Shown here: one piece after another, positions 50,175 through 62,008 of the stretch
Layout: every line of letters begins with the position of its first letter
Numbering within the stretch: position 1 is the first letter of the stretch
Source: Aequorivita antarctica
GTDB lineage: Bacteria; Bacteroidota; Bacteroidia; Flavobacteriales; Flavobacteriaceae
Length of the DNA: 64,000 nucleotides
Direction of reading: 5' to 3'
NCBI RefSeq assembly: GCF_007997155.1
Contig: NZ_VORT01000006.1
Location: forward strand, 62,001-126,000
Program-made: the position numbers and the translations under genes
Notes under the pieces: model-generated
Told to the model about the DNA's origin: nothing
What the model saw: only the letters and a program-made list of their open reading frames with translations
Database searches by the model: none

Positions 50175-52175
50175 ATGGCTTTCGAAGAAAAACACATATT
50201 AAACCGTTTGTACATCGTTGCTGGATGTATGTTTTTCTTCGCCCTTGCCATAAGTGTCAAGTTGATGAATATCCAGTTTGTGCATGGCGAACAATACAGA
50301 GAACTTGCCAAAGAAAATACTACCAAAAATTTTATAATTCCAGCAAATCGAGGCAATGTTTATGCGGATGACGGCAGCCTTTTGGCTACTTCGGTTCCAA
50401 AATATGACATCCGTTTTGATGCAGTTACGGTTACTTCCGAAGATTTCAATGAAAACCTAAAGCCACTTTCCGAAGGCTTAAGCAAGATGTTTGGAAAGCC
50501 TGTATCCTATTATCAGGAAATGTTCAGAAAGGCTCGAGCTGATAAAAACCGTTATCAGTTGGTTGTTAAAAATTTGGGCTATTCCAATTATATTAAAGTG
50601 AAGAATTTGCCCCTTTTCCGAAAAGGACCTTATAAAGGAGGCCTTATCGTGGAACAACGCACAGTTCGCGAACATCCCATTGGGCTAATTGCACAGCGTA
50701 CCGTAGGCGATGAGGCTTTTGACCGTCCCGGCTATTACGCCGTAGGTCTTGAGGGTGCCTTTAATGATTTATTGACTGGGAAAGAGGGGCATCGACTTAA
50801 ACAAAAAATTGCTCAAGGCCAATGGAAACCAATTTCTGATGACAACGAAATTGAACCCCAAGATGGTTACGACATTGTTTCAACCATAAATGTAAATATC
50901 CAAGATATTGCGCATCACGCGTTGTTGAAGCAGTTGGAGTACTACGAAGCTGAACACGGAAGCGTAATAGTGATGGAAGTTGCCACTGGAGAGATAAAAG
51001 CTGTTTCAAACCTTGGTAGAACTTCAAGCGGGACTTATTATGAAAAACTAAATTACGCTATCGGCGAATCCCATGAGCCGGGCTCTACTTTTAAAGTAAT
51101 GGCAATGATGGCCGCTTTGGAAGATAAAGTGATTGATACTAGTACAGTAATTGACACAGGCAATGGTGTAAAAGTTTTTTACGGAAGAAAAATCTACGAT
51201 TCCCATCGTGGTGGTTACGGAAAAATTTCGGCGGCAAAAGCGCTTGAAGTTTCTTCAAACATCGGTTTGGCTACAATTATCAATGACAATTATTCTAAAA
51301 ACCCAAATAAATTCATCGACCGCTTAAAAAGCTGGAATCTCACCGAAAAGACTGGGGTTAAAATTAAAGGAGAAGGAAAACCTATGATTCCACAGCCAGG
51401 TGACAAAAAATGGAGCAAGAATGCCTTGCCGTCCATGGCCTATGGCTACAATTTACGGTTAACACCTTTGCAAACGCTCACATTCTATAATGCTATTGCG
51501 AACAATGGAGTAATGGTAAAACCTCGTTTTATAAAGGAAGTAAGGGCTTGGAATGAAAAGGTAACTACTTATGATACGAAGGTTATAAATCCTAAAATTT
51601 GTTCAGATAAAACCTTGAGTGAAATCAAGGAAATAATGAAAAACATTGTAAAACGAGGTACTGGAAAATCACTCTATTCCCCTGATTTCTCAATGGCGGG
51701 AAAAACTGGAACAGCACAGACTGAATACTGGATGCCAGACTGGAAAAGCAACCGACGTTATATTTCTTCGTTTGCGGGGTTTTTTCCAGCTGAAAACCCA
51801 AAGTATTCCTGTATTGTGATTATTCATAAACCAAGTACAAAAAAAGGGTTTTACGGCGCCGATGTTTCTGGTCCGGTTTTTAAAAGAATTGCTCAAAAAA
51901 TCTTTACCGATTCTCAAATAATCGATTCTGTGGAAGATGTTGAAAAAACCGATCCAGTGATTGAAAAGGATTATGAACAGTATTATGCTAAGTTGCAGCA
52001 AACTGCCAAAATCATTCCCAATGTAACCGGAATGGCGGGTATGGACGCAGTTTCTCTGCTAGAAAATCTTGGGCTTAAAGTTCAAGTTGTTGGGAATGGA
52101 ACAGTTTCCAAACAATCCCTAAAATCTGGGGAAATTTTGAAGAAAGGTCAACAAATAATCTTGAATTTATCGTGA
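50175..52175 (+). CDS. ftsI: Septal peptidoglycan transpeptidase FtsI (PBP3) with PASTA domain
   Basis: A 666-residue class B penicillin-binding protein. It has an N-terminal membrane anchor (about 15-38), a dimerisation/pedestal domain, the transpeptidase domain with S304 in GSTFK, SSN in VSSNIGL and K510 in GKTGTAQ, and one C-terminal PASTA domain (about 610-666; IPNVTGMAGMDAVSLLENLG). PASTA on this enzyme is usual in Bacteroidota but absent in E. coli FtsI. Its stop overlaps the murE start by 4 bases. Confidence 0.96.
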   Translation: MAFEEKHILNRLYIVAGCMFFFALAISVKLMNIQFVHGEQYRELAKENTTKNFIIPANRGNVYADDGSLLATSVPKYDIRFDAVTVTSEDFNENLKPLSEGLSKMFGKPVSYYQEMFRKARADKNRYQLVVKNLGYSNYIKVKNLPLFRKGPYKGGLIVEQRTVREHPIGLIAQRTVGDEAFDRPGYYAVGLEGAFNDLLTGKEGHRLKQKIAQGQWKPISDDNEIEPQDGYDIVSTINVNIQDIAHHALLKQLEYYEAEHGSVIVMEVATGEIKAVSNLGRTSSGTYYEKLNYAIGESHEPGSTFKVMAMMAALEDKVIDTSTVIDTGNGVKVFYGRKIYDSHRGGYGKISAAKALEVSSNIGLATIINDNYSKNPNKFIDRLKSWNLTEKTGVKIKGEGKPMIPQPGDKKWSKNALPSMAYGYNLRLTPLQTLTFYNAIANNGVMVKPRFIKEVRAWNEKVTTYDTKVINPKICSDKTLSEIKEIMKNIVKRGTGKSLYSPDFSMAGKTGTAQTEYWMPDWKSNRRYISSFAGFFPAENPKYSCIVIIHKPSTKKGFYGADVSGPVFKRIAQKIFTDSQIIDSVEDVEKTDPVIEKDYEQYYAKLQQTAKIIPNVTGMAGMDAVSLLENLGLKVQVVGNGTVSKQSLKSGEILKKGQQIILNLS

Positions 52176-53635
52176 TACTTTTAAAGGACATATTGTATAA
52201 GGTTACCATCGAAAGTGTTGTTGGCAGTACTTCTGTGGCTATAAATAATCTTGAGTTTGATTCGCGAAATGTATCATTGAACGATGTTTTTGTGGCCATA
52301 AAAGGAAACGTTTCCGATGGACACCAATTTATTAAAAAAGCTGCAGACCAAGGTGCTCTGGTCATTATATGTGAAACCTTGCCAGAAAACATCGTAAACG
52401 GAATAACCTACGTTCAAGTTTCAGATTCACATAAGGCATTGGCGATAATGGCGGCCAATTATTACGGCAATCCTTCTGAAGAATTGAAACTGGTAGGAAT
52501 AACCGGAACCAACGGAAAAACAACAGTTTCTTCATTGTTGTATCAACTTTTCAAAAAAGCCGGAATGGAAGCAGGTTTGCTTTCTACAGTAAAAATAATG
52601 GTGGGTGATGCCGAATATAAGGCTTCGCACACAACACCGGATTCATTGACCATCAATAAATATCTACGTGAAATGGTAGATACTGGTGTGGAATTCTGTT
52701 TTATGGAAGTGAGTTCTCATGGAATCCATCAAAAACGCACAGAAGCTTTGCGTTTTGTGGGTGGTGTTTTTACCAATCTTTCCCATGACCATTTGGACTA
52801 TCACAAAGATTTTGCAGAATACAGAGATGTAAAAAAATCATTTTTTGATGAATTACCGAAAACAGCTTTCGCATTGGTAAATGTAGATGACAAGAATGGT
52901 GTGGTAATGCTTCAAAACACTAAAGCCGAGAAGAATACATATGCACTAAAAACCTACGCTGATTATAAAGCACAAGTTTTGGAGAGTCAATTTACAGGAC
53001 AGCTCCTTAAAATTAATAATCAGGAATTATGGGTAAAATTAATTGGAGGTTTCAACGCCTACAATTTATTGGCAATCTACGGAACAGCTCAACTTCTAGG
53101 TTTAGAGGAACTCGAAATCCTTCAAATAATGAGCACTTTGGAAAGTGTGGACGGTAGGTTTCAGTATTTAATATCAGAAAAGAAAATTACCGCAATTGTT
53201 GATTATGCACATACACCCGACGCTTTAAAAAATGTATTGGAAACTATAAATAGTATTCGCACCGGTAATGAAGAAGTGATAACAGTTGTTGGCTGCGGTG
53301 GCGACCGTGACGCACAGAAACGTCCGGTGATGGGAAACATCGCCGCTTCATTGAGCACGAAGGTGGTTTTTACTAGCGACAATCCGCGAAGTGAAAACCC
53401 TGAAAAAATCATTGAACAAATAGAAGCCGGCGTACCTGCAGAACATTATAAAAAAACGATATCGATAACAAATAGAAAGGAAGCAATTAAAGCCGCTTGC
53501 CAAATGGCGAAGGAAAACGACATCATTTTAATTGCCGGAAAAGGTCACGAAACCTATCAAGAAATCAAAGGCGAACGTTTCGATTTTGATGATTTTAAAA
53601 CGGTGAACCAACTTTTAACAACCCTAAACAAATAG
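52172..53635 (+). CDS. murE: UDP-MurNAc-tripeptide synthetase (meso-DAP adding)
   Basis: A 487-residue Mur ligase. ATP-binding [14 protein letters not shown] (about 108-121), the lysine-carbamate region [10 protein letters not shown], and the DNPR motif in [12 protein letters not shown] (about 405), which marks meso-diaminopimelate rather than lysine as substrate. Start is GTG in a GTGA overlap with the ftsI stop. It lies 4 bases before mraY. Confidence 0.96.
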   Translation: MILLKDILYKVTIESVVGSTSVAINNLEFDSRNVSLNDVFVAIKGNVSDGHQFIKKAADQGALVIICETLPENIVNGITYVQVSDSHKALAIMAANYYGNPSEELKLVGITGTNGKTTVSSLLYQLFKKAGMEAGLLSTVKIMVGDAEYKASHTTPDSLTINKYLREMVDTGVEFCFMEVSSHGIHQKRTEALRFVGGVFTNLSHDHLDYHKDFAEYRDVKKSFFDELPKTAFALVNVDDKNGVVMLQNTKAEKNTYALKTYADYKAQVLESQFTGQLLKINNQELWVKLIGGFNAYNLLAIYGTAQLLGLEELEILQIMSTLESVDGRFQYLISEKKITAIVDYAHTPDALKNVLETINSIRTGNEEVITVVGCGGDRDAQKRPVMGNIAASLSTKVVFTSDNPRSENPEKIIEQIEAGVPAEHYKKTISITNRKEAIKAACQMAKENDIILIAGKGHETYQEIKGERFDFDDFKTVNQLLTTLNK

Positions 53636-53639
53636 CTCA

Positions 53640-54872
53640 ATGCTCTATTACCTTTTTGAATATTTGGATAAAACGTACGATGTACCAGGCGCGGGGCTGT
53701 TCAATTTTATTACTTTCCGAGCGATTTTGGCAGTTATCCTTTCGCTATTTATCGCCACTGTTTATGGTAAAAAAATAATCAAATATCTACAGAAGAAACA
53801 AGTAGGTGAGTCCATCCGCGACCTCGGTTTGGATGGTCAAAACGAAAAAGCAGGAACGCCAACAATGGGTGGTATTATCATAATTTTAGCAACATTGATT
53901 CCCGTACTGCTCTTCGCCAAACTGGAAAATATTTATGTGATTCTTTTGATAGTTACTACATTATGGATGGGGACTATCGGTTTTATTGATGATTATATCA
54001 AGAAATTCAAAAACGACAAACAGGGCTTGCCGGGAAAGTTTAAAATAATTGGGCAAATAGGTTTGGGACTTTTCGTTGGGGTTACAATGTACTTACATCC
54101 AGACATTGTGGTTCAACGTAATATCGAAAACCCTGGAACGGAAACTGAAATAATTGCCAAGGGGCCAACCAATGAGTTTTATGTGAAGGATAAAGCGATG
54201 CTTACTACCATTCCTTTTGTAAAAGAAAACGAATTCAATTATTCAGAACTCATAAGTTGGGCGGGCGAAAACTATAAAAGTTATGTGTGGCTTATTTTTA
54301 TTCCAATTGTAATTTTTATAATCACTGCGGTTTCAAATGGCGCCAATCTTACCGACGGAATTGATGGACTCGCCGCGGGAACTTCAGCAATTATTGGACT
54401 TACGCTGGCGCTCTTTGCATGGGTTTCGGGCAACGTTATTTTTGCTGATTATTTGAACATAATGTACATCCCAAATACAGGGGAGATGACCATTTTCATT
54501 ACTGCATTTGTGGGATCTCTCATTGGGTTTTTATGGTATAACACCTATCCAGCGCAAGTATTTATGGGCGATACGGGTAGTTTGACCATTGGTGGAATTA
54601 TAGCTGTCATTGCAATTGCCGTTCGGAAAGAATTGTTGATTCCAATTCTCTGTGGAATCTTTTTGATGGAAAATCTTTCTGTGGTTTTACAGGTAAGTTG
54701 GTTCAAGTACACAAAAAAGAAATTTGGTGAAGGAAGGCGCATTTTCAGAATGGCGCCACTTCATCACCATTATCAAATAAAGGGTTTTCACGAAAGCAAG
54801 ATTGTAACACGATTTTGGATTGTAGGGATATTCTTGGCAATCATCACGATTGTAACGCTAAAAATTAGATAA
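53640..54872 (+). CDS. mraY: Phospho-MurNAc-pentapeptide translocase
   Basis: MraY makes lipid I at the inner membrane. The 410-residue protein has about ten helices and the catalytic motifs [30 protein letters not shown] and [11 protein letters not shown] periplasmic-type insert (about 155-215, rich in Asn/Glu) makes it about 50 residues longer than E. coli MraY, as is common in Bacteroidota. murD starts 1 base after its stop. Confidence 0.97.
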   Translation: MLYYLFEYLDKTYDVPGAGLFNFITFRAILAVILSLFIATVYGKKIIKYLQKKQVGESIRDLGLDGQNEKAGTPTMGGIIIILATLIPVLLFAKLENIYVILLIVTTLWMGTIGFIDDYIKKFKNDKQGLPGKFKIIGQIGLGLFVGVTMYLHPDIVVQRNIENPGTETEIIAKGPTNEFYVKDKAMLTTIPFVKENEFNYSELISWAGENYKSYVWLIFIPIVIFIITAVSNGANLTDGIDGLAAGTSAIIGLTLALFAWVSGNVIFADYLNIMYIPNTGEMTIFITAFVGSLIGFLWYNTYPAQVFMGDTGSLTIGGIIAVIAIAVRKELLIPILCGIFLMENLSVVLQVSWFKYTKKKFGEGRRIFRMAPLHHHYQIKGFHESKIVTRFWIVGIFLAIITIVTLKIR

Positions 54873-54873
54873 A

Positions 54874-56211
54874 GTGAAACAGCGGCTGGTGATTTTAGGA
54901 GGAGGCGAAAGCGGAGTGGGAGCAGCCATTTTAGGAAAAAAGAAGGGGTTTGAAGTTTTTGTATCAGACTTCGGAAAAATAAAGGAGAAGTACAAACAAG
55001 TTCTTATAAATAATGAAATTGAGTGGGAAGAGGATGGTCATTCCGAAGACAAAATTCTTGCTGCAAGTATAGTAATGAAAAGCCCGGGAATACCTGATAA
55101 GGCGCCAATCGTTAAAAAATTGCACGAGAAAGGAGTGAAGGTGATTTCTGAAATTGAGTTTGCGTCAAAATATACAAAAGCGACAATCGTAGGAATCACA
55201 GGAAGTAACGGAAAGACTACCACCGCGAGCTTGATACACGAATTGCTAAAAAACGGCGGATTGAACGTCGCTTTAGGAGGGAATATAGGAAAGAGTTTTG
55301 CGGAGCAGGTTTCTGAGGAAAAGTATGAAAATTTCGTATTGGAACTCAGCAGTTTTCAGCTTGATGGAATTGAAAATTTTGCCCCACACATTGCAGTTTT
55401 GACAAATTTGAGTCCGGACCATTTGGATAGATATGATTACAAATATGAAAATTATATCGCTTCAAAATTCCGGATAACAATGAACCAAACTTCGCAAGAC
55501 TATTTCATTTACGATGCTGATGATGGAGAAATAATAAAGTGGCTATCGCATAACCCTATAAAATCGCAGCCACTGCCTTTTTCGGTTAAAAAAGAACTGA
55601 ACCAAGGAGCATACAAAAAAGACAATCAAATAATAATAAAAATAAATAATAAAGAATTCAATATGCCAATCGCAACAATAGGAATCCAAGGAGAACACAA
55701 TGTAAAGAACGCAATGGCAGCCAGCATGGTAGCCACATTATTGAGAATTAGGAAACAGACCATACGTGAAAGTTTAGAAGGGTTTCAAGGTGTGGAACAC
55801 AGATTGGAAAAAGTTTTGAAAATCAATAACGTGATGTACATCAATGATTCCAAGGCCACGAATGTGAATGCTACTTTCTACGCTTTAGACAGTATGGAAA
55901 ACCCAGCTGTTTGGATTGTTGGTGGGGTGGACAAAGGAAATGATTACAGCGAGCTTTTACCTTTGGTAAATGAAAAAGTGAAAGCAATAATCTGTCTAGG
56001 TGTTGACAACCAAAAAATTATAAATGCCTTCGGAAATATTGTAGATACCATTATTGAAACAGATTCAATGGTAATGGCTGTGCAAATTGCATACAAATTG
56101 GCTGAGCGCAATAATACCGTTCTGCTTTCTCCCGCCTGCGCAAGTTTCGATTTATTTGAAAACTACGAAGACCGCGGCAGACAGTTTAAAGAAGCGGTGA
56201 GAAATTTATAA
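54874..56211 (+). CDS. murD: UDP-MurNAc-L-alanine:D-glutamate ligase
   Basis: A 445-residue Mur ligase that adds D-glutamate. N-terminal UDP-binding VILGGGESGVGAA (about 6-18), ATP-loop GITGSNGKTTTASL (about 106-119), and NHRxE-type region VEHRLEKVLKINNVMYINDSK-like stretch near 310. Start GTG. It follows mraY by one base. A 47-base gap follows before ftsW. Confidence 0.96.
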   Translation: MKQRLVILGGGESGVGAAILGKKKGFEVFVSDFGKIKEKYKQVLINNEIEWEEDGHSEDKILAASIVMKSPGIPDKAPIVKKLHEKGVKVISEIEFASKYTKATIVGITGSNGKTTTASLIHELLKNGGLNVALGGNIGKSFAEQVSEEKYENFVLELSSFQLDGIENFAPHIAVLTNLSPDHLDRYDYKYENYIASKFRITMNQTSQDYFIYDADDGEIIKWLSHNPIKSQPLPFSVKKELNQGAYKKDNQIIIKINNKEFNMPIATIGIQGEHNVKNAMAASMVATLLRIRKQTIRESLEGFQGVEHRLEKVLKINNVMYINDSKATNVNATFYALDSMENPAVWIVGGVDKGNDYSELLPLVNEKVKAIICLGVDNQKIINAFGNIVDTIIETDSMVMAVQIAYKLAERNNTVLLSPACASFDLFENYEDRGRQFKEAVRNL

Positions 56212-56258
56212 TTACGAAATCGAAAATATTAAATTTTAGAAACAACAAACAATAAACC

Positions 56259-57449
56259 GTGCGAAACATCTTCCATTACATACAAGGCGATAGAGCAATT
56301 TGGGGAATAGTAGGTCTTTTGGCGCTATTTTCCTTTTTGCCGGTTTACAGCTCAAGCAGTAATCTGGCTTATCTGTATGGAGATGGAAGCACACTTCCAT
56401 ATTTATTTAGGCATTTTGCACATTTGGTATTGGGTTTTGCGATTTTGTATGGCGTACATAAAATTCCTTACAATTATTTTAGAGGGCTTTCTATTATTGC
56501 GATTCCTGTTGTAATTCTACTTTTAATTATAACAATGGCCGAAGGAACCACCATTGAAGGCGCAAACGCTAGTCGTTGGATTCGTGTCCCATTTGTGGGA
56601 GTAACTTTTCAAACTTCAACATTGGCGGGAGTGGTTTTAATGACGTATGTGGCTCGTTACCTTTCACGAATTAAGGACAAGACCGTTACCTTCAAAGAAA
56701 CAATTTTGCCACTTTGGGTTCCTGTGTTTATTGTACTTGCCTTAATTCTGCCAGCCAACTTTTCTACGACTGCTATTTTCTTTTCAATGATTGTAATGTT
56801 GGTTTTTGTTGGTGGCTATCCGTTGCGGTATTTAGGTATAATTCTAGGCGCAGGTTTAATATTTCTTACGCTATTTGTGTTAGCTGCAAAGGCATTTCCA
56901 GGCGTATTTCCCAATCGTGTGGATACTTGGATTAGTAGGGTTGAAAATTTCAGTGATAATAAAGACACGGAGGCTGACTATCAAATAGAAAAAGCGAAAA
57001 TAGCCATCGCCTCTGGTGGCGTAACTGGTTTAGGCCCGGGCAAAAGCGTTCAGAAAAACTTTTTGCCACAGTCTTCCTCAGATTTTATTTATGCCATAAT
57101 TGTAGAGGAATTTGGCCTTATTGGCGGACTGTTTTTAATGGTACTATATCTGTTTTTACTTTTCCGAATAGTGATTGTGGCACATAAGTCAACTTCAGTT
57201 TTTGGAAAATTATTGGTCATTGGCGTAGGTATGCCCATAGTTTTTCGGGCGTTGATAAATATGGCAGTTGCTGTGGAGCTGTTTCCTGTAACTGGACAAA
57301 ACCTCCCATTGATAAGTAGTGGAGGAACTTCAATCTGGATGACGTGTTTAGCGTTGGGAATGGTTTTAAGTGTGAGTGCAAAACGAGAAGTGTCTGTAAA
57401 AGAAGAGAAGGAGGAAAACCCATTGGATATTTTAAGCGAAGCAATTTGA
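56259..57449 (+). CDS. ftsW: Septal peptidoglycan polymerase FtsW
   Basis: A 396-residue SEDS glycosyltransferase with about ten transmembrane helices. Signatures include [17 protein letters not shown] (about 246-262), [15 protein letters not shown] (about 277-291) and [15 protein letters not shown] (about 348-362). It works with FtsI in septal wall synthesis. Start GTG at 56259. Its stop codon overlaps the TTG start of murG (TTGA). Confidence 0.95.
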   Translation: MRNIFHYIQGDRAIWGIVGLLALFSFLPVYSSSSNLAYLYGDGSTLPYLFRHFAHLVLGFAILYGVHKIPYNYFRGLSIIAIPVVILLLIITMAEGTTIEGANASRWIRVPFVGVTFQTSTLAGVVLMTYVARYLSRIKDKTVTFKETILPLWVPVFIVLALILPANFSTTAIFFSMIVMLVFVGGYPLRYLGIILGAGLIFLTLFVLAAKAFPGVFPNRVDTWISRVENFSDNKDTEADYQIEKAKIAIASGGVTGLGPGKSVQKNFLPQSSSDFIYAIIVEEFGLIGGLFLMVLYLFLLFRIVIVAHKSTSVFGKLLVIGVGMPIVFRALINMAVAVELFPVTGQNLPLISSGGTSIWMTCLALGMVLSVSAKREVSVKEEKEENPLDILSEAI

Positions 57450-58540
57450 AATATAAATTCATCATATCAGGCGGCGGAACTGGGGGTCATATTTACCCTG
57501 CGGTTGCCATTGCGAACGAGTTAAAAGCCCGTTTCCCAGATGCTGAATTTTTATTTGTTGGCGCAGAAGATAGAATGGAAATGGAGAAGGTGCCACAAGC
57601 AGGTTATAAAATTAAAGGTCTTTGGATTTCGGGTTTGCAAAGAAGTTTATCACTTCAGAATTTGGCCTTTCCCTTAAAACTTGTTTCCAGTTTGCGGAAA
57701 TCTCAAAAAATTCTGAAAGATTTTAAACCAGATGTTGCAATAGGTACGGGTGGTTATGCCAGCGCACCCTTGTTGCGGATGGCTGCTTTGCGGAATATTC
57801 CGTGTTTAATTCAAGAGCAGAATAGTCATGCAGGGATAACAAACAAATGGCTGAGCAGTAAAGTCCAAAAAATTTGTGTGGCTTATGAAGGGATGGAAAA
57901 ATTCTTCCCTAAGGAAAAATTAAAAATTACGGGCAATCCGGTTAGGCAAGATTTACTGGATATCTCCTCAAAAAAGGAAGAAGCCATTTCTTTTTTCAAA
58001 TTAAAAAAAGAAAAGAAAACATTGTTGGTTTTGGGGGGAAGTTTAGGTGCTAGACGCATCAATCAATTGATGGAAAAATCACTTTCGTTTTTCGAAAAGC
58101 AAAATCTACAAGTTATTTGGCAGTGCGGAAAATATTACGAAGAAACCTATAAAAACAAAGGAAGCGAAACAGTTCAAATCCACACTTTTTTAAATAGAAT
58201 GGATTTGGCATATGCAGCAGCTGATTTTATTATATCAAGAGCTGGCGCACTTTCGGTTTCGGAACTTTGCTTGGTTGGAAAACCTGTTGTTTTCATTCCA
58301 TCGCCCAATGTGGCTGAAGACCACCAAACCAAAAACGCGTTGGCAATTTCTGAGAAAAATGCCGCATTGCTGATTAAGGAAAGTGATTTGGATATAAATT
58401 TTGAAAATGAATTTTCAGAAATGATTTCTTCCGAAGAAAAACAAAAGTCACTTTCAGAAAACATAAAGAAACTAGCAAAACCAAACGCCACTAAGGATAT
58501 AGTTGAAGAAATTGAAAAATTATTAAACACCAAAAATTGA
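57446..58540 (+). CDS. murG: UDP-GlcNAc:lipid I N-acetylglucosaminyltransferase
   Basis: MurG makes lipid II. The protein is 364 residues from the TTG at 57446; family motif [18 protein letters not shown] at the N terminus (about 8-25), later GSLGARRIN and [17 protein letters not shown]. An upstream extension to 57344 would be encoded inside ftsW and would precede the Rossmann motif, so it is rejected. The start overlaps the ftsW stop and the end overlaps murC by 4 bases. Confidence 0.96.
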   Translation: MKYKFIISGGGTGGHIYPAVAIANELKARFPDAEFLFVGAEDRMEMEKVPQAGYKIKGLWISGLQRSLSLQNLAFPLKLVSSLRKSQKILKDFKPDVAIGTGGYASAPLLRMAALRNIPCLIQEQNSHAGITNKWLSSKVQKICVAYEGMEKFFPKEKLKITGNPVRQDLLDISSKKEEAISFFKLKKEKKTLLVLGGSLGARRINQLMEKSLSFFEKQNLQVIWQCGKYYEETYKNKGSETVQIHTFLNRMDLAYAAADFIISRAGALSVSELCLVGKPVVFIPSPNVAEDHQTKNALAISEKNAALLIKESDLDINFENEFSEMISSEEKQKSLSENIKKLAKPNATKDIVEEIEKLLNTKN

Positions 58541-59892
58541 AAGATTTAAACCAAATACAAACCTTTTACTTCGTCGGCATTGGCGGCATTGGGATGAGTG
58601 CGCTTGCGCGTTATTTCAAAATGCAGGGTAAAGCAGTTTTTGGTTACGACAAAACCCCAACTGATTTGACAGATGAATTGATTGCCGAAGGAATTCCGGT
58701 GTCTTTTATTGATGAAATTTCTGAGATTCAAAAAGAAGTCATTTCAAAAGAAAATATTTTGGTGGTTTACACGCCTGCTATTCCTAAGGGTAACAAGATT
58801 CTAAATTATTTTGTTACGAAAGATTTTCACATCGTGAAACGCGCTGAACTTTTAGGTGAAGTTTCAAAAAACACACTTTGTCTTGCGGTTGCTGGAACGC
58901 ACGGCAAAACAACAACTTCGGCCATTTTGGGTCATTTGTTGGCGGAATGTAATATGCCCGTCACAGCATTCTTGGGTGGAATTGCAGAAAATTACAATTC
59001 AAATTTTATTTACAAAGGCAGTGAAATAACTGTGGTGGAAGCAGATGAGTTTGACCGTTCGTTCCTTCAGCTTCGTCCAGACATTGCCTGTATAACGTCT
59101 ATGGATGCGGACCATTTAGACATTTATGGCGATGCAGCGGAAATAGAAAATGCGTTTAGAACGTTTGCGCAATTGGTTCAAAAAGAGGAAAATGTTTTCA
59201 TAAAAAGGGATCTTCCTTTGGATGGGATGACCGTTGCCATTGAAGAATCAGCCGATTATGAAGCGCAGAACGTGAAAATTAAAGACGGCGCATACCTTTT
59301 CGACTTAAAAACCCCGAATGGAATTTTGGAGAATTTAATTTTCCATCTTCCTGGACGACATAATCTTTCAAATGCCATTATGGCTTTGGGCATGGCAATT
59401 TTAGCAGGATCCCCAACCGATTGTCTGCCCAAAGCGTTGGCATCTTTTAAAGGTGTGAAACGTCGTTTTTCATATAAAATTAAATCTGAGGAATTGGTTT
59501 TGATAGACGATTACGCACATCACCCCACAGAGATTGATGCGCTGTTTCAGGCAGTAGATGAAATGTACCCGAATGATCACAAACAGATTGTTTTTCAGCC
59601 ACATCTTTTTAGCAGGACACGCGATTTTGGAGAAGGCTTTGCTAAAAGTCTTTCGCAGTTTGACGAAGTGGTGTTGCTGGATATTTACCCTGCTAGAGAA
59701 GAACCTATTGAGGGAATTACATCAGAATGGCTTTTAAATCAGATAGATGCGCGGCAAAAGAGAGTGGTGTTCAAATCTGCTTTAACAGAAGTATTGTTGA
59801 AATCGAAATGCCGAATAAAACTACTGGTAGGTGCTGGAGACATTGGTGCCGAAGTAAATAAAATAACCCAAAAATTAAAAAATGAAGCGTAG
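58537..59892 (+). CDS. murC: UDP-MurNAc:L-alanine ligase
   Basis: A 451-residue Mur ligase that adds the first L-alanine. [14 protein letters not shown] (about 12-25), ATP-loop [14 protein letters not shown] (about 113-126), [10 protein letters not shown] and the C-terminal [10 protein letters not shown]. Start TTG in a TTGA overlap with murG. It overlaps ftsQ by 11 bases. Confidence 0.97.
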   Translation: MKDLNQIQTFYFVGIGGIGMSALARYFKMQGKAVFGYDKTPTDLTDELIAEGIPVSFIDEISEIQKEVISKENILVVYTPAIPKGNKILNYFVTKDFHIVKRAELLGEVSKNTLCLAVAGTHGKTTTSAILGHLLAECNMPVTAFLGGIAENYNSNFIYKGSEITVVEADEFDRSFLQLRPDIACITSMDADHLDIYGDAAEIENAFRTFAQLVQKEENVFIKRDLPLDGMTVAIEESADYEAQNVKIKDGAYLFDLKTPNGILENLIFHLPGRHNLSNAIMALGMAILAGSPTDCLPKALASFKGVKRRFSYKIKSEELVLIDDYAHHPTEIDALFQAVDEMYPNDHKQIVFQPHLFSRTRDFGEGFAKSLSQFDEVVLLDIYPAREEPIEGITSEWLLNQIDARQKRVVFKSALTEVLLKSKCRIKLLVGAGDIGAEVNKITQKLKNEA

Positions 59893-60598
59893 TCTCGAAA
59901 TCATAAAATTTATATTTCTGCTTAGTTTGATGGCGTTCCTTTTCAGCTTTACAAAAAAGCGAAATGATGCTAGAAAAATCACGAAACTAGATGTTGTGTT
60001 TGTAGATGAAAACAGCCCTTTTATTACCTATAATACAGTTAATAAATTGTTGATACAAAATCATGACAAGGTTACGAGCATAGGTAAAGAAACTTTAGTT
60101 TTGAAGGAGATGGAGCAAAGACTGCTTGAAAACCCTATGGTTCGTGATGCTCAGGTCTATGTATCGGTTGACGGTACGTTAGGGGCAAAAATTGAACAAC
60201 GCAAACCAGTGGGCAGGGTGTCTGCTTCGCCAGATTATTACTTGGATGCAGATGGTAAAAAGATGCCGTTGTCTGATGTGTACTCGGCAAGAGTGCCCAT
60301 AATTACGGGAACTTCGAAAAATAATTTTACTGAAGTTACCTCTTTGTTGATTAAAATAAATGAAGATGAATTTATGAAAAGCAGCGTGGTAGGTTTAAAT
60401 CGAAAAGCAGATGGCGACATAGAATTGGAGCTTCGAAAAATGGATTTTAAAGTGCTTTTTGGGATGCCAGAGGATATTGAAAAAAAGTTTCAAAACTTTA
60501 AAGCATTTTATAAAAAAACAAAACAGGACAGTACACTGTATGGGTACAACATGGTAAATCTGAAATTTGAAAGTCAGGTAATTGCCACAAAAAAGTAA
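59882..60598 (+). CDS. ftsQ: Cell-division protein FtsQ
   Basis: A 238-residue bitopic protein with one N-terminal transmembrane helix (about 7-24) and a periplasmic POTRA/FtsQ-like domain (LVLKEMEQRLLENPMVRDAQ, about 76-95; later ARVPIITG). FtsQ is poorly conserved; position between murC and ftsA supports the name. It ends 4 bases before ftsA. Confidence 0.9.
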   Translation: MKRSLEIIKFIFLLSLMAFLFSFTKKRNDARKITKLDVVFVDENSPFITYNTVNKLLIQNHDKVTSIGKETLVLKEMEQRLLENPMVRDAQVYVSVDGTLGAKIEQRKPVGRVSASPDYYLDADGKKMPLSDVYSARVPIITGTSKNNFTEVTSLLIKINEDEFMKSSVVGLNRKADGDIELELRKMDFKVLFGMPEDIEKKFQNFKAFYKKTKQDSTLYGYNMVNLKFESQVIATKK

Positions 60599-60602
60599 GA
60601 CC

Positions 60603-61967
60603 ATGGAAAACGATAATATTGCTGTAGGATTGGATATAGGAACTACCAAGATAGTTGCTATGATTGGTAGGAAAAATGATTATGGCAAAATGGAAATATT
60701 GGGTATAGGAAAAGCGAAGAGCCTTGGTGTACACCGAGGTGTTGTTAACAACATTACCCAAACCATTCAGTCTATTCAGCAAGCGGTGCAGGATGCTGAA
60801 ACTTCTTCGGGAATGAAGATAAAAGAGGTTGTTGTTGGTATTGCTGGCCAGCACATTCGAAGCCTCCAGCACAGTGATTATATTACCCGTCCCAATGGAG
60901 AAGATGTTATAAAGGAAGAAGATATTGATAGGCTTTGCAACCAAGTTCACAAATTGGTAATGCTTCCCGGGGAAGAAATATTGCACGTTTTACCACAGGA
61001 TTTTAAAGTTGATGGTCAGGCCGAAATAAAAGAGCCTATCGGAATGTATGGCGCTCGTTTGGAAGCTAATTTTCACGTTGTTGTTGGGCAGGTTTCTTCT
61101 ATCAGAAATGTGGGTAGGTGTATAAAAAGTGCAGGACTTGAACTTTCTGCAATCACTTTAGAACCTTTAGCATCAGCAAAAGCGGTTTTGAGCCAAGAGG
61201 AAAAAGAAGCAGGTGTAGCCTTGATTGACATAGGAGGTGGTACTACAGATTTGGCAATTTTTAAAGATGGCATCATTCGTCATACCGCTGTAATTCCTTT
61301 CGGTGGAAATGTGATTACTGAAGACATAAAAGAAGGCTGTTCCATCATTGAAAAGCAAGCAGAACTTCTAAAAATAAAATTTGGCTCCGCTTGGCCCGGT
61401 GAGAACAAAGACAATGAAATTGTCTCCATTCCAGGCTTAAGAGGAAGAGAGCCGAAGGAAATTAGTTTAAAAAACCTTTCAAAAATTATCCATGCACGTG
61501 TTATTGAAATCATCGAGCAGGCGTATATGGAAATAAAAAATTACGGACACGAAGATCCAAAAAAGAAGCTTATTGCAGGAATTGTACTTACTGGAGGTGG
61601 AGCGCAGCTTCAACATATAAAACAGCTAGTTGAATACATCACGGGAATGGACACTCGCATTGGTTATCCCAATGAGCATTTGGCGGGTGATAGCGATTCC
61701 GAAACCACTAGCCCAATGTATGCAACCGCAGTTGGCTTGGTGTTAAATAGTTTGGAAAGCAAAGAAAAATCTTCATTGATGAAACGTTTCCCTCATCCGG
61801 AAACAGAGCAAGTGATAGAAGGGGAATCAGACTCGACAGAAACTGAAACTGAAACGGAAACTGGAAAAAAGGAAAGAAAAATTAAAGAAAAAGATACAAA
61901 AACCTCAAAACGGTTTTTTGACAAATGGGCCGAGAAGTTTAAGGAGTTTTTGGACAACGCCGAATAA
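60603..61967 (+). CDS. ftsA: Cell-division protein FtsA
   Basis: An actin-like ATPase that tethers FtsZ to the membrane. From the ATG at 60603 it has 454 residues: VGLDIGTTKIVAMIG (phosphate 1, about 8-22), ALIDIGGGTTDLAIF (phosphate 2, about 205), VLTGGGAQLQHI (about 328-339), and a C-terminal amphipathic helix FFDKWAEKFKEFLDNAE. A start at 60582 would add seven residues from the ftsQ end and is less likely. A linker rich in Glu/Thr (about 400-430) is present. Confidence 0.96.
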   Translation: MENDNIAVGLDIGTTKIVAMIGRKNDYGKMEILGIGKAKSLGVHRGVVNNITQTIQSIQQAVQDAETSSGMKIKEVVVGIAGQHIRSLQHSDYITRPNGEDVIKEEDIDRLCNQVHKLVMLPGEEILHVLPQDFKVDGQAEIKEPIGMYGARLEANFHVVVGQVSSIRNVGRCIKSAGLELSAITLEPLASAKAVLSQEEKEAGVALIDIGGGTTDLAIFKDGIIRHTAVIPFGGNVITEDIKEGCSIIEKQAELLKIKFGSAWPGENKDNEIVSIPGLRGREPKEISLKNLSKIIHARVIEIIEQAYMEIKNYGHEDPKKKLIAGIVLTGGGAQLQHIKQLVEYITGMDTRIGYPNEHLAGDSDSETTSPMYATAVGLVLNSLESKEKSSLMKRFPHPETEQVIEGESDSTETETETETGKKERKIKEKDTKTSKRFFDKWAEKFKEFLDNAE

Positions 61968-62008
61968 TAAAAAATTGAAAAAAGAAAAGGACAACAAATA
62001 GAAAAGAT

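Noticed and set aside
49826-50356. 176-codon minus-strand frame across ftsL/ftsI
   Set aside because: It is antisense to two genes with the right order and motifs; no start signal or family resemblance.
57344-57445. N-terminal extension of murG
   Set aside because: It lies entirely in ftsW, and MurG normally starts a few residues before GGGTGGH; the TTG at 57446 fits the TTGA overlap.
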